Shown: positions 1 to 9,318 of the stretch, in pieces
How the letters are laid out: each line of letters starts with the position of its first letter
Position numbering within the stretch: the stretch's first letter is position 1
Assembly: GCA_019309045.1 (NCBI GenBank)
Contig: JAFDGZ010000017.1
Span: 1-42,157, forward strand
Direction of reading: 5' to 3'
Source: Deltaproteobacteria bacterium
Lineage (GTDB): Bacteria > Desulfobacterota > Syntrophobacteria > BM002
DNA: 42,157 bases
Notes under the pieces: generated by a model
Database searches by the model: none
What the model saw: the letters and a program-made list of their open reading frames with translations, nothing else
What the model was told of the DNA's origin: nothing
Position numbers and translations under genes: made by a program

Positions 1-2567
1 TTCAATGCCTCCAGGGGAGTCAACCGCTCCAGATCCAGACTCTGTAAACGCCGACGTAACTGTTGATCCCCCTGTTGGAAAAGATTGAGCTGCAGCCACT
101 GCTGCCTTTGTCCCCTGTATGAGCGCGCCAGTCTGGGAAGTCCATGTCCTTCCTCGCTGTCACGTTCCAAATGGAGCAGTATTTCTTTGGCCCTCAGGAC
201 AACCTCCTCGGGGAGGCCAGCCAGCCTCGCCACCTGGATGCCGTAGCTGCGATTGGCCCCACCATCGATCAACTTGCGCAGGAAAATCACCTGATCTCCC
301 CACTCTTTTACTGCAACCGTCATATTCCTCACTCTGGGCCTGGTGGCGGAAAGCTCGGTAAGCTCGTGGTAGTGGGTGGCAAAAAGGGTCTTGACGCCCA
401 CTCCCTGCCAGTCATGGAGAAATTCCGCCACGGCCCAGGCGATGCTGAGACCGTCGAAGGTACTGGTTCCTCTACCGATCTCATCAAGAATCACCAGACT
501 CCTTTCGCTGGCCTGGTGGAGAATATGGGCGGTTTCCTGCATTTCCACCATAAAGGTGCTGCGGCCCCGGGTCAGTTCATCGGAAGCCCCTACTCTGGTA
601 AAAATGCGGTCCACCACGCCGAGGTGGGCCGAACTGGCAGGCACAGGGCAGCCCATTTGAGCCATGAGGACAATGAGGGCCACCTGCCGCAAAATTGTTG
701 ATTTCCCCGCCATATTGGGCCCGGTGATAATAAGGACCTGGTGAGACTCGTGGTCCAGATGAATATCATTGGGCACAAACTCTCCCTTGGGCAAAGCCGC
801 CTCCACTGTCGGATGGCGGCCCTCCACAATACTGATCTCAACGCTGTCATCCACTATCGGCCGACAGTAGTTGTGGCGGTTAGCCACCTCTGCAAGCGCC
901 GCAAAAACATCCAGTTCGGCGATCACTGCCGCACTTTGCTGGATGCGCTCTCCCTGAGCAGCAACCCCTGCCCGCAACTCCCGGAATAGTTCCTCCTCCA
1001 GCCGTATTCTTCGTTCATCCGCACTGAGAACCTGGGTCTCATATTCCTTGAGCTCTTCAGTAACATACCTTTCCGCGTTGGCCAGGGTCTGCTTGCGAAT
1101 ATAATGTTCGGGAACCAGAGCAAGATTCGCCTTGGACACCTCCAGATAATAGCCAAAGACCCGATTGTAGCCGACTTTGAGAGAGTTGATGCCAGTCTTT
1201 TTCCTCTCCGCCGCTTCCATGCTGGCAATCCAGTTCTTTGCCTGGCGGCTCAATGTTGTCAGCTGATCCAGTTCGGGGTGATAGCCTGAGCGAAATATTC
1301 CCCCCTCGGTCAGAGTGAGCGGCGGGGCGTCTACCAGCGCCTGCTGCAACAGTTCTGCTACATCCTGGACCGGATCCAGCCTGTCAGCAAGTTCGCGGAT
1401 ACTGTCCTCTTGCAGATAGCCCAGCAGGTGTTTGACGCGGGGAAGCGTTTGCAGTGAACGTCGCAGTGCCCCAAGATCACGGGGAGTCGCTGTACCCATA
1501 GCTACCCGGCTGTAAAGCCGTTCGAGATCGTAGATCTGCTCCATTTCTCGCCGCAGTTGCGAGCGAACAGCCTCATGGAGACGAAAACAGGAAACCGCAC
1601 TCTGCCGTCTAGTGATCTTGACCGGCTCCAACAGGGGATAGCGGATCCACCGCCTGAGGAGCCTGCCGCCCATGGCAGTGACCGTGTCATCCAACAACCC
1701 TAATAGACTCCCTTGCCGGCCGTCGCCATACCAGGAACGGAGAAGTTCCAGATGTCGACTCGAAACTTCGTCGATAACCATGTAATCCTGGCGACGATAT
1801 GGCTGCAATCGCTTGATGTGGGCAGCCTGTTTCTTCTGAGTCCGCTGTACATAGCTCAATATTGCCCCTGCCGCCCTTATGGCATGCGGCCAATTTTCCA
1901 CTCCAAAGCCTTCCAGAGAATGCACCTGAAATTGTTCGATCAGAAGTTTTTTCCCCCGGCCCACATCAAAAGTCTCTGCCGGCAGGACTTTGACACTGCA
2001 TCGGCTGGCATCATCCAGCCACATCTCGCGCTCCACTTGAGAATCTGCGGCAAGGAGCAGTTCGCGCGGCTCTACTCTGCGCAGTTCGTCAATACATTTC
2101 TGCAACCCTGATATCTCAGTGAGGCGAAATTCAGCTGTGGACAGATCGAGGTATGCCAGGCCGCCAACTTCTCCCCCCCAGTACAGGGCAGCCAGGTAAT
2201 TGGCACATTTACCGTCAATATGGTCCATAGCAGTGCCAGGAGTAACAACTCGCACCACTTCCCGGCGAACCAGTCCTTTGGCCTGGCGGGGATCCCCGAT
2301 TTGATCACAGATGGCAACGGTATACCCCTTTTGCAGCAATTGAGAGATGTAGCCATCTGCAGCATGATGGGGCACGCCGCACATGGGGATGGGGTTTTTC
2401 GCCTGTTTGTCGCGGGAGGTCAGGGTGATTTCCAGCTCTCTAGCTGCCACCACCGCATCATCAAAGAACATCTCATAAAAATCTCCCATGCGATAAAAGA
2501 GGATTGCATCTTTGTGCTGCTCTTTTATCTCCAGGTACTGCTGCAGCATGGGAGTGATCTTACTCAT
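1..2567 (-). CDS. mutS: DNA mismatch repair protein MutS (3' end cut by window edge)
   Basis: MutS recognises base mismatches and small loops in DNA and, with ATP, recruits MutL to start repair. About 855 codons are visible. The N-terminal mismatch-binding domain contains the YRMGDFYEMF block that carries the Phe-x-Glu mismatch wedge. The core and clamp follow, then the ATPase with Walker A GPNMAGKST at about residues 616-624 and DEIGRGTST (Walker B and signature) at about 695. These positions nearly match those of E. coli MutS. The last visible residues, LTPLEAL, are the usual beginning of the MutS C-terminal tail, so only a few residues should be missing. The ATG at 2567 lies 30 bp after the lapB stop, so mutS is the last visible gene of the HIT-lapA-lapB operon. 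The gene looks intact; the truncation comes from the window, not from mutation. Confidence 0.97.
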   Translation of the reverse strand, partial: MSKITPMLQQYLEIKEQHKDAILFYRMGDFYEMFFDDAVVAARELEITLTSRDKQAKNPIPMCGVPHHAADGYISQLLQKGYTVAICDQIGDPRQAKGLVRREVVRVVTPGTAMDHIDGKCANYLAALYWGGEVGGLAYLDLSTAEFRLTEISGLQKCIDELRRVEPRELLLAADSQVEREMWLDDASRCSVKVLPAETFDVGRGKKLLIEQFQVHSLEGFGVENWPHAIRAAGAILSYVQRTQKKQAAHIKRLQPYRRQDYMVIDEVSSRHLELLRSWYGDGRQGSLLGLLDDTVTAMGGRLLRRWIRYPLLEPVKITRRQSAVSCFRLHEAVRSQLRREMEQIYDLERLYSRVAMGTATPRDLGALRRSLQTLPRVKHLLGYLQEDSIRELADRLDPVQDVAELLQQALVDAPPLTLTEGGIFRSGYHPELDQLTTLSRQAKNWIASMEAAERKKTGINSLKVGYNRVFGYYLEVSKANLALVPEHYIRKQTLANAERYVTEELKEYETQVLSADERRIRLEEELFRELRAGVAAQGERIQQSAAVIAELDVFAALAEVANRHNYCRPIVDDSVEISIVEGRHPTVEAALPKGEFVPNDIHLDHESHQVLIITGPNMAGKSTILRQVALIVLMAQMGCPVPASSAHLGVVDRIFTRVGASDELTRGRSTFMVEMQETAHILHQASERSLVILDEIGRGTSTFDGLSIAWAVAEFLHDWQGVGVKTLFATHYHELTELSATRPRVRNMTVAVKEWGDQVIFLRKLIDGGANRSYGIQVARLAGLPEEVVLRAKEILLHLERDSEEGHGLPRLARSYRGQRQQWLQLNLFQQGDQQLRRRLQSLDLERLTPLEAL

Positions 2568-2597
2568 TTGTTCACAGCCTCGGCCAACCTTCTCCTG

Positions 2598-3815
2598 TCA
2601 GGGCAAACTAACGCGGACGTGCCTGGGTTGGATAGTATCCCACCTCTGACACCCTGGGCACCTCCATAACACTCGCTCGGTCTCGTAGCCGCACTGCCGG
2701 CATCGATAAGGTCTGCCCTCCGGCTGCAGGTGCGCCAGCAGATCTTCATATTGCTCCACGGCTCCTTCAATGTCCCCCTCTGCCAGGAGAGCCCTTCCCA
2801 GGATCTTCCTGGCTTCGAACAACTCTGGTTCCAGCTGCAGGGCTCGTTTGAGGGTCTGCAACCCTTCTTCCTTGCGATCTCGCCTGAGGAAACACTTGGC
2901 CAGTGCAACCAGAGCTGCGGCATCTAGATTTTCAGCAGATACATCAGTGAGAAATTCGACTAACCGGGCTTCGCGTCCAGTTTCCTCTTCAGGTTCTTCC
3001 AGGGGTTCAAGTACCAGGTGCGCCCACTCAGGGCTGCTTCTGATTATCTTCCTCCATACCTGAAAGGCTTTCTTGGGCTTGTTTTTCAACCGGTAGAGTT
3101 CTCCCAGTTGCAAGCTGGCGTCCACACAGTGAGGATCCAGGGACAGCGCCTTCTTGAGATAGCTCTTAGCAGTTTCCAGGTCGCCCGCTTCCATTCTGGC
3201 CTTGGCTTGTTCTGTACGCAAATGTGCCAGGATATATTGCACCCTGTTGTTGTTCAGTTTGCCGATTTTTTTCTGGAGTTCGTATGCTCGCCCCCAATCA
3301 CCGGTTGCTTCCAGCAAAGCCTCCAGTTGCACATAGGCATCCAACCGATGGGAAGCCTGTCGAATCACCTCTTCAAAAGTTGCAATGGCGCGATCCAGCA
3401 AACCTCCCCTCTTGTAGTCCATGCCAAGGTCGAAGAGAGCTTGCAGCTTGGTCTCTGGATCAACGCTGGGACGCAGCAGAATGGATTGGCGAATGCGCAC
3501 CGCTTTATCGATCTCTCCTTTAGAACGAAAGAGATTGCCTAGGGCCACATAGGTTTCAATAGTCTCCGAATTCACCTGAACAGCCCGGGTAAAAGCCTCG
3601 ATTGCCTGATCAGTATCATTGGCTAGCAGATAGTTTATTCCCTGGAACAAAGCGCTGCTGCTGTCAGGAAGGTTCGCGGGGTGGTGGGACGTTTTCTGGC
3701 TTCTTCTGCGTCTGCCAACATAGTAGCCAAGAATCACGCCCAGCATGCAGGCGACGCCAATAAAGACATAAGTATGGAATCCCATGCCCCAAATATGCGG
3801 GATAAGCTCAGTCAT
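2598..3815 (-). CDS. lapB: LapB-type TPR protein with rubredoxin-like zinc domain
   Basis: LapB (YciM) is an inner-membrane-anchored adaptor that in E. coli controls LpxC turnover and lipopolysaccharide assembly. The 405-residue product starts with one membrane anchor (about residues 13-33, ending GYYVGRRRR). A long series of tetratricopeptide repeats follows (about 50-350). It ends in a CxxC...CxxC metal site, CRQCGY about 15 residues before CPGCQRW, which is the rubredoxin-type C-terminal domain typical of LapB. This anchor, TPR and rubredoxin order is diagnostic. The start overlaps the end of lapA by 8 bp, which suggests translational coupling. The first ATG has no strong ribosome site, and the Met at codon 11 is an alternative. 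The neighbourhood lapA-lapB is conserved in proteobacteria; a following mutS is less usual. Confidence 0.93.
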   Translation of the reverse strand: MTELIPHIWGMGFHTYVFIGVACMLGVILGYYVGRRRRSQKTSHHPANLPDSSSALFQGINYLLANDTDQAIEAFTRAVQVNSETIETYVALGNLFRSKGEIDKAVRIRQSILLRPSVDPETKLQALFDLGMDYKRGGLLDRAIATFEEVIRQASHRLDAYVQLEALLEATGDWGRAYELQKKIGKLNNNRVQYILAHLRTEQAKARMEAGDLETAKSYLKKALSLDPHCVDASLQLGELYRLKNKPKKAFQVWRKIIRSSPEWAHLVLEPLEEPEEETGREARLVEFLTDVSAENLDAAALVALAKCFLRRDRKEEGLQTLKRALQLEPELFEARKILGRALLAEGDIEGAVEQYEDLLAHLQPEGRPYRCRQCGYETERVLWRCPGCQRWDTIQPRHVRVSLP

Positions 3816-4221
3816 CCATCACATCGGTCTTGGTGGGATCAGCACCTTCGTCCTTTTTTTCTGAGGTGGCAGCAACCTCTCTGGCGGGACTGGAAGTAAT
3901 CACCTCTTCCTGGGTGATGGGCAGATTCCGCAGGGATTGCAGCTCCTCTTGCAACCTGTTGTTCTGCTGCCTCAGGGATCGCAGGTTGCTTCGTAAACGC
4001 AGATTGCCGAAACCGCAGTAAAACGCAGTTGTAACTACTCCAATGAACAGAGACAAAAGAATGAGGGCATAGAGAGGAATCGGTACGGAGCGAAACTGTA
4101 ATGGCCCAAAAATGACCAGCTCGAGGGTGATTTTGTGGAGAAGCGCCTCACGGTTCTGGAAAAAGAACAACACCAGAAACAGCGTCAATATGCCCCAAAC
4201 CGCAACTTTAAGTGCTTTCAT
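3808..4221 (-). CDS. lapA: LapA family inner-membrane protein (DUF1049)
   Basis: This small membrane protein acts with LapB in lipopolysaccharide assembly. It has two hydrophobic segments, at about residues 6-22 and 50-70. The first is followed by the family hallmark FFFQNREALLHKITLELVIF, in which the FxxQN motif lies at the membrane exit. A basic, Gln/Leu-rich stretch at about 75-105 looks like a cytoplasmic coiled coil, and the C-terminal 30 residues are low in complexity. The ATG at 4221 is chosen because AGGAGAG lies 5 nt upstream. A longer frame reaches 4239 but would sit deeper in the HIT gene. The chosen start still overlaps the HIT stop by 14 bp, and the 3' end overlaps lapB by 8 bp, so the three genes are tightly coupled. 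Confidence 0.88.
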   Translation of the reverse strand: MKALKVAVWGILTLFLVLFFFQNREALLHKITLELVIFGPLQFRSVPIPLYALILLSLFIGVVTTAFYCGFGNLRLRSNLRSLRQQNNRLQEELQSLRNLPITQEEVITSSPAREVAATSEKKDEGADPTKTDVMDD

Positions 4222-4708
4222 CCATTCTCTCCTTTGCAAAGTAGGGAAGGAGCCTCCTGTACGTCTGTTGAAGATGTTCCGGAATCACCCGTACATCTGC
4301 AAAGACCGTCATGAAATTAGTATCCCCGTTCCATCTGGGGACAATGTGAAAGTGCACGTGCGCTTCTACGCCAGCACCAGCCACTGTGCCCAGGTTGAGT
4401 CCAACGTTGAAGCCGTCGGGCGCCATACATCCCTGCAGTGCCTCCACAGAGCGCTGTACTGTCCTTATCAAGTCCAGCAACTCTTCGTCTGCCAAGCCGT
4501 CCAGACCGGAGACGTGCTTCCAGGGCGCCACCAAAAGATGGCCATTGCTGTATGGATACCGGTTCATCATAACTACTATGCGCTCGCCGCGATAGAGTAT
4601 CAGTCGCTCTTCGTCAGACTCACCATTACCCTCTGGGCAAAAAATACAACCCTTCGGCCGGTTGCCGAGAATGTATTCCATTCTCCAAGGAGCCCACAGA
4701 TTCTTCAT
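4208..4708 (-). CDS. HIT family nucleotide hydrolase/phosphorylase
   Basis: This histidine-triad protein belongs to the branch resembling Ap4A phosphorylase and Fhit, which cleaves dinucleoside polyphosphates or nucleotidyl conjugates. The catalytic triad is visible as HVHFHIVPRW near residue 118, preceded by the GFNVGLNLG...AGAGVEAH loop. The N-terminal MKNLWAPWRMEYI and the CIFC pair at about residues 21-24 are standard for the roughly 160-residue bacterial members of this branch, and the length (166) fits. It is the first gene of the lapA-lapB-mutS operon and is preceded by a plausible promoter. The exact substrate cannot be read from the sequence. Confidence 0.92.
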   Translation of the reverse strand: MKNLWAPWRMEYILGNRPKGCIFCPEGNGESDEERLILYRGERIVVMMNRYPYSNGHLLVAPWKHVSGLDGLADEELLDLIRTVQRSVEALQGCMAPDGFNVGLNLGTVAGAGVEAHVHFHIVPRWNGDTNFMTVFADVRVIPEHLQQTYRRLLPYFAKERMDEST

Positions 4709-4790
4709 ACAACCACCTGCTCACAACTGCCTATTTGCGCTTTCCGAGCACAAGTAAACGCTTCTCCGTATCAAAATGCAAGTTTTTGCG

Positions 4791-4818
4791 AGTATACCAA
4801 CATTTGTCAAAAAAACAA
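4791..4818 (-). promoter_or_regulatory. Putative sigma-70 promoter of HIT-lapA-lapB-mutS
   Basis: On the minus strand TTGTTT (4818-4813) and TATACT (4796-4791) are separated by 16 bp, about 80 bp before the HIT start codon. The -10 box matches consensus at five of six positions and the -35 is weaker. A TTGACA nearby is too close to TATACT to be its partner. The 144 bp between UPF0280 and the HIT gene hold nothing else obvious. Confidence 0.5.
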
Positions 4819-4852
4819 GTGGTTTCCCCGGCAGAAGGGTCACTCCTTACCT

Positions 4853-5587
4853 CTACCTCGGCAGATCCACCAGTTCGATATCCCCCCACGCTCCCAACCT
4901 ATCCTTGATCACAACCACGGCACCCCTCACTCCCTCTATTCTTTGGGCCAGCTCGAGCGCCCTCTTGATATCAGCCCTGTTATGCACCTCGTTGCAGATC
5001 CTGGTGGCTGCAGCATCGGCCACAGCAGTGGATGCAGCCACCACAGTAACTGCATCGGCCCGACCGAAGCTCAGAGAGTGTCCCACCGTAGCGGAAGAAG
5101 TACATATTCCCAGGGGAGTCTGTTCAGGCCTAATCCAGACTGCCACTTTGCCGCTCAAAGGGGAGTCGCCAGCGAAAATACCAAACTGCATGGGCATATT
5201 CACCTTAACGAAGCAATCTCCACCATTTTCCACCACCACTTCACTGCTGGTCTCGAGCAGTTCCTTTCCCACCCGCTCGGCTATAGCTCCCGCCACTGCA
5301 GCCATTGGACCAGTGCCGCAAAGCCGGCCTGCCTGAGTCATTTCTCTAACCACCGCGGGCGCCAGCGGATCTACCGGCAACGGTGTCAGGGAGTGGAGAA
5401 ATTCAGGATGGTCAGCCACATAATTCTCCAACGGCCCCCGGATGCGGTATACTGCTTCTACTGCCTGTTGCTGCAGATCGCTGTCAGCCAGAATAAAGAG
5501 ATCTGTCTCCTTAACCCTGACCTCGAAGGCAAGCAACCTGTCGCAGCGAAGGAAGCTGCGATACTCTCTCTCTCGGTATTCCCTCAT
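4853..5587 (-). CDS. UPF0280 family protein (ApbE-like fold)
   Basis: The product matches the UPF0280 family of uncharacterised proteins, distantly related to FAD:protein FMN transferase ApbE. Visible landmarks are the opening YREREYRSFL, the block VKETDLFILAD, the glycine-rich AGRLCGTGPMAAVAGAIAE and the stretch EVVVENGGDCFVK. The conserved TSSATVGHSLSFGRADAVTVVA follows, and it ends in a DRLGAWGDIELV segment. The start at 5587 is chosen because family members begin close to the YRER motif and AGGA lies 7 nt upstream. The frame stays open to an ATG at 5659, which has a poorly spaced ribosome site. It follows the dnaE-like gene closely and is probably co-transcribed. No substrate or cofactor can be deduced. 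Confidence 0.85.
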   Translation of the reverse strand: MREYREREYRSFLRCDRLLAFEVRVKETDLFILADSDLQQQAVEAVYRIRGPLENYVADHPEFLHSLTPLPVDPLAPAVVREMTQAGRLCGTGPMAAVAGAIAERVGKELLETSSEVVVENGGDCFVKVNMPMQFGIFAGDSPLSGKVAVWIRPEQTPLGICTSSATVGHSLSFGRADAVTVVAASTAVADAAATRICNEVHNRADIKRALELAQRIEGVRGAVVVIKDRLGAWGDIELVDLPR

Positions 5588-5686
5588 GTTCGCATCCTGA
5601 AGGACTCTGACAACAACAGTGAGCCCTCGGCCTCTCACCCCTGGCTCGCCAGTGATCATGCTCCCATATGTCGATGCAAGGCCACC

Positions 5687-8600
5687 CTAGTTGCCGTACT
5701 GAATCCGCCAGCACTTGCCCCCGAATTCTGCTGTCAGTCTCTCCTGCAGCGTTCTGCTCGGCTGTACAGAGAAACTGTCAGGCAGGCGCATGACAACCTC
5801 AGTATGGCTGCTGAGGTGAAAATGAAAAAACAGTGGACACTTTCCTTTATACCGGGCAAGAAGCTTTTTCAAGCTGGCCATGTGTTGCTGCGAAACACTT
5901 CCTGCCTCAAAATGGAGATGCACAGCTTCGACAAGTTCCCAGGAGCCTTGCTCCAGGGGCAATATTCTGTCTGCCAGCAGGCGAACCTTGCCTTGTTCAT
6001 CGGCCACCCTGCCGATTGCCAGCACGAGTTCACCTTTTTCCAGCTCGACGCCATCTGCCACCTCAGTGTCGGCAAAAATAAATAGTTCCAGAGAATCCCT
6101 GAAATCTGCCACCCTGACCCTGACGAGAGGTTCGTCCCGCCGACTGGTTTCCCTTGTTATTCGACCGATGATTCCTGCAACCCGGGCCCGAGCGCCAGCA
6201 GCCATCTCAGAAACAGCTGCAATTCCCCCGGGCGCAATCTCTGCAAGAAGCTGCTGGTGCGCAGTCAAGGGGTTGTGACTGAGGTAGACTCCCAGCGCCT
6301 CCTTCTCGAAAGTAAGCACTGTTGGCGTATCCCACTCCTGCAGACTTTCTCCACCTGTCTCACCAGCTGCTGAGAATTCACTCTGCTGGAACAGGGCCAT
6401 CTGTCCCTGACGAATCTGCCGCAATGTTGTCTGCAAGAGTTGCAGCAGATGTCTGCGGCTGCAGGAAAAGCAGTCCAGCGCCCCAGACTTTATCAATGTT
6501 TCAAGGGCCTTGCGGCCCAACCGCTCCTGACCGACCCTGGCACAGAGATCCGCCAGGGAACTGAAAGGGCCTCTTTCTTGCCGCTCAGCAACAATTGCCG
6601 TTGCTGTCTTGATGCTCACATGACGAATTCCAGCAAGGCCAAACAAGATCCCCTGTTCAGTGGGGCTGAATTCGATAAGACTGAGGTTGATATCTGGCGG
6701 CAGAATTCTGTGGCCTTCGTGCAGGCATGCCTCGAGCCGCTCCAGCAACATCTCTGGCTGTGCCAGGTAGCTGTTGAGGAACGCTGCCACATAAGGTATC
6801 GGCAATCGACACTTGACAGCGGAGCACTGCAACACTGCCAGCGCCCGACACACTGTGTCGCTCTTTCTCTGCAGTCCAGCTGCCGCCCTCTGGCAGCTGA
6901 CCCAGAGTTTCTCCCCCGCCGTGCCCTTGTTATTGGCCACAGCTTCCAGAAATTCTATTCTCAGATCATCGGTAGTCTCAGATGTTTCGCGTTGCAGGCG
7001 ACGGCAAAAAAGCTCTGCTTTGGCCAACTGCCAACCAGTATGTCTCACCACCGCCTCCAGCAAATCTTCATCAAAAATCAAAGAAAGCTGATTTTTCTCA
7101 GCGCCTCGTTGGCCGCCTCTAGCCAACAGTTCGGCAGGCCCCCCTCCAGTATGCTGCCAGGCACCTTCTCCGGCGGTACTGCGCAGGGCCGCTCTCCTGC
7201 GCACGAGGGCAAGGGTGTAAAGCAGTTCATCGCAAGACTTCGGCTGCACAATGCGGAGTAGATCTCTTGCCGCTGGAGTGTCTACATAGGGGAGGCCCAC
7301 TGTCTCAGCCCGGCAAAGCACGGCAAAGCTCTTGGCATCGCGCCAAAGGGTATCAGTGCCACCAGGGTCAACCACATCTACCTCTGGACCGTACTGACAG
7401 GTTTTCTGAATGACCGTCAAGTATCTCTTCCCTACCAGGTCCAGTTTGATCAGTCCGAGTCGCTTCAATGCCCTGGCGTCATACTGGCTCACCCACTCCC
7501 GCCTCGGTCCCCTGTAAAGGGGGACCATCTTGTCGATTTCAGTGGGGGCAATCACGATTCCTGTGGCATGGGTGCTCACCCGCCGCGGCAAACCTTCAAA
7601 GGCTGCAGCATAGGCAAGCAGTTTATCCATCTTGCTGCTGGTGTTGGCGCCCTCCAGTGCAAGTCCTGCAATTGTTCTCTGGTGGCGGCCACCAGCCTGC
7701 ACACTGGCTGCCGCCTCTCCAGCCTTTTCCACCACGCCAGGCTCCAATTGGAGAGCCTTGCCAACATCCCTGATGGCTGTACGCTTCTGCATGGTGTCCA
7801 CAGATACTATATGAGCAAGCCGGGCTGAACCGTAAATCTGACAAAGGAGGCCGTAGACCTCCTGGCGTGCTTCCATGGGCAGTCCCATGTCCACCTCGGG
7901 AATCTCACTGAGCAGTTCATTCAGAAAAGTCTCGAAGTAGAGGCCGTGAGGAACAGGATCGACCGAACTGATGCCAAGCGCGTAGGCCAGCAGACTGCTG
8001 GCAGCTCTGCCTCCTGCCAGTCCGAGCGGAATGCGGGCAGCCTTTGCTGCATCTACCAGATCGGCAATAATTAGGAAGAAGTCACTCAGTCCTGCTCGCG
8101 CCACTGCTCCGAGTTCATGGCTGAGCCGTTGTCGGTACTCATTCCGTTGTTGCCATTCGGCCAACCGATCATCGAGGCCTTGCCGGGCTCTCTCCGCCAG
8201 CAGAGCTGCGGCATCACTCTCTTGCTCCTCTGGCAACCTTGGCGGCTTGATTTTGCCAAGATTTAGATCCAGGTTGCAACGCTCCGCCACTTTTACTGTG
8301 TTGGCAATGGCTTCAGGTAGATGAGAGAACTCGGCCTTCATCTCCTGTGGTGACAAAAAGGAGTGATCTTTTGCCACCTGCGTCAACCGCAGGGGAACTC
8401 CTTTTCTTATGGCTGTGAGCATCCTCAGTAATTCTCCCTCGCTGGCACTCAGCGTGTGACAATTGGCAGAGGCCACTATGGGCAGCTCCAGACTCCTTGC
8501 CAGGGAGTACAACCGCTCATTCAGGTGCCGCTTCTCCGTGGAGCGCCCAGGTTGCAGCTCTATATAAAAATTGTCTCTACCAAACACTTCCAGATACTCG

Positions 8601-9085
8601 ACCGCAACCTTTCTTGCCCGGGCAGAATCTCCTGCGCAGAGCATTGCAGGAATCTGGCCCCTGCCACAACCGCTGAGGAGAATGAGTCCCTGGTGGTGTT
8701 CCAGGAGATGGCTGCGAGCAATTTTTGCCTGCAAAGTCCAGCCCCGCTCCTGGGCAAGTGTTACCAGCTGGAGAAGATTGCCATAACCGCGCTGATTTTT
8801 CACCAGCAGGACAATATGGGAGTCTCCCGGGGTCTCATTTGCCTCAGGACCTTGCAGATCACCGTCCACTACCGTCAGTTCGCAGCCGAGGATGGGCTTG
8901 ATACCATGGCTGAAGGCCAGTTCGTAAAACTCAATGCCCGCCAACATATTGCCATGGTCAGTTAGAGCTAGAGCTGGCAAGCGATAGGCCTGGGCCTGTT
9001 TCAGCAGCTGGGACAACCGGATGGTACTTCTGAGCAGACTGTAGCTGGAATGGACATGCAAATGGACAAAATCAACGCGCCGCAT
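5687..9085 (-). CDS. Divergent DnaE-like protein, probably polymerase-inactive
   Basis: This 1132-residue protein is collinear with the bacterial replicative polymerase DnaE (about 1160 aa). It has an N-terminal PHP domain (HLHVHSSYSLL at 8-18, LTDHGNM at 41-47), a polymerase region, helix-hairpin-helix segments, an OB-fold around residues 970-1050 and a DnaE1-like C-terminal tail. The polymerase motifs are damaged. The PDxDxDF catalytic motif reads PEVDMGLP (396-403), keeping D399 but replacing the second metal-binding Asp with G401. The GRGSxAGSLVAYAL motif reads GGRAASSLLAYAL. The RPGP fingers loop and the NKSHAxxY motif are not recognisable. The third Asp (LDLVG, D549) and THATGIVIAP survive. 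Because the frame is full length with domain order kept, a retained non-catalytic role is likelier than recent decay. Another dnaE must replicate the chromosome. GGAG lies 7 nt before the ATG. Confidence 0.8.
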   Translation of the reverse strand: MRRVDFVHLHVHSSYSLLRSTIRLSQLLKQAQAYRLPALALTDHGNMLAGIEFYELAFSHGIKPILGCELTVVDGDLQGPEANETPGDSHIVLLVKNQRGYGNLLQLVTLAQERGWTLQAKIARSHLLEHHQGLILLSGCGRGQIPAMLCAGDSARARKVAVEYLEVFGRDNFYIELQPGRSTEKRHLNERLYSLARSLELPIVASANCHTLSASEGELLRMLTAIRKGVPLRLTQVAKDHSFLSPQEMKAEFSHLPEAIANTVKVAERCNLDLNLGKIKPPRLPEEQESDAAALLAERARQGLDDRLAEWQQRNEYRQRLSHELGAVARAGLSDFFLIIADLVDAAKAARIPLGLAGGRAASSLLAYALGISSVDPVPHGLYFETFLNELLSEIPEVDMGLPMEARQEVYGLLCQIYGSARLAHIVSVDTMQKRTAIRDVGKALQLEPGVVEKAGEAAASVQAGGRHQRTIAGLALEGANTSSKMDKLLAYAAAFEGLPRRVSTHATGIVIAPTEIDKMVPLYRGPRREWVSQYDARALKRLGLIKLDLVGKRYLTVIQKTCQYGPEVDVVDPGGTDTLWRDAKSFAVLCRAETVGLPYVDTPAARDLLRIVQPKSCDELLYTLALVRRRAALRSTAGEGAWQHTGGGPAELLARGGQRGAEKNQLSLIFDEDLLEAVVRHTGWQLAKAELFCRRLQRETSETTDDLRIEFLEAVANNKGTAGEKLWVSCQRAAAGLQRKSDTVCRALAVLQCSAVKCRLPIPYVAAFLNSYLAQPEMLLERLEACLHEGHRILPPDINLSLIEFSPTEQGILFGLAGIRHVSIKTATAIVAERQERGPFSSLADLCARVGQERLGRKALETLIKSGALDCFSCSRRHLLQLLQTTLRQIRQGQMALFQQSEFSAAGETGGESLQEWDTPTVLTFEKEALGVYLSHNPLTAHQQLLAEIAPGGIAAVSEMAAGARARVAGIIGRITRETSRRDEPLVRVRVADFRDSLELFIFADTEVADGVELEKGELVLAIGRVADEQGKVRLLADRILPLEQGSWELVEAVHLHFEAGSVSQQHMASLKKLLARYKGKCPLFFHFHLSSHTEVVMRLPDSFSVQPSRTLQERLTAEFGGKCWRIQYGN

Positions 9086-9318
9086 GGACTGTCTCCGCTG
9101 TCGCCATCAGAGTGCGTTGTGGCTGTCCATGACTCCCCGTAGCGATTCGAGAGGACAAGGAAAAATCATTGTGAAAACTTGACATCAGGAAAGCGTGAGG
9201 GGAAGAATGCGGAATGCCTTGAACCAGAAAATTAGCTGTCTTGGGCAGAATGAAAGCCCCGCAGTAGTTTGACCAGCCAGCCACACGGTATCACAGTCCA
9301 GAGGCGGTCAGGCACTGC

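Noticed and set aside
4112-6085. 657-codon open frame on the plus strand
   Set aside because: It lies opposite the HIT, UPF0280 and dnaE-like genes, which all match known families; its translation has no recognisable motif, a composition rich in His, Ser and Cys, and no ribosome site.
9086-9318. Small gene (70 codons) between dnaE-like and guaA
   Set aside because: The frame overlaps the dnaE-like start, has no ribosome site and no recognisable product; the gap is treated as non-coding.
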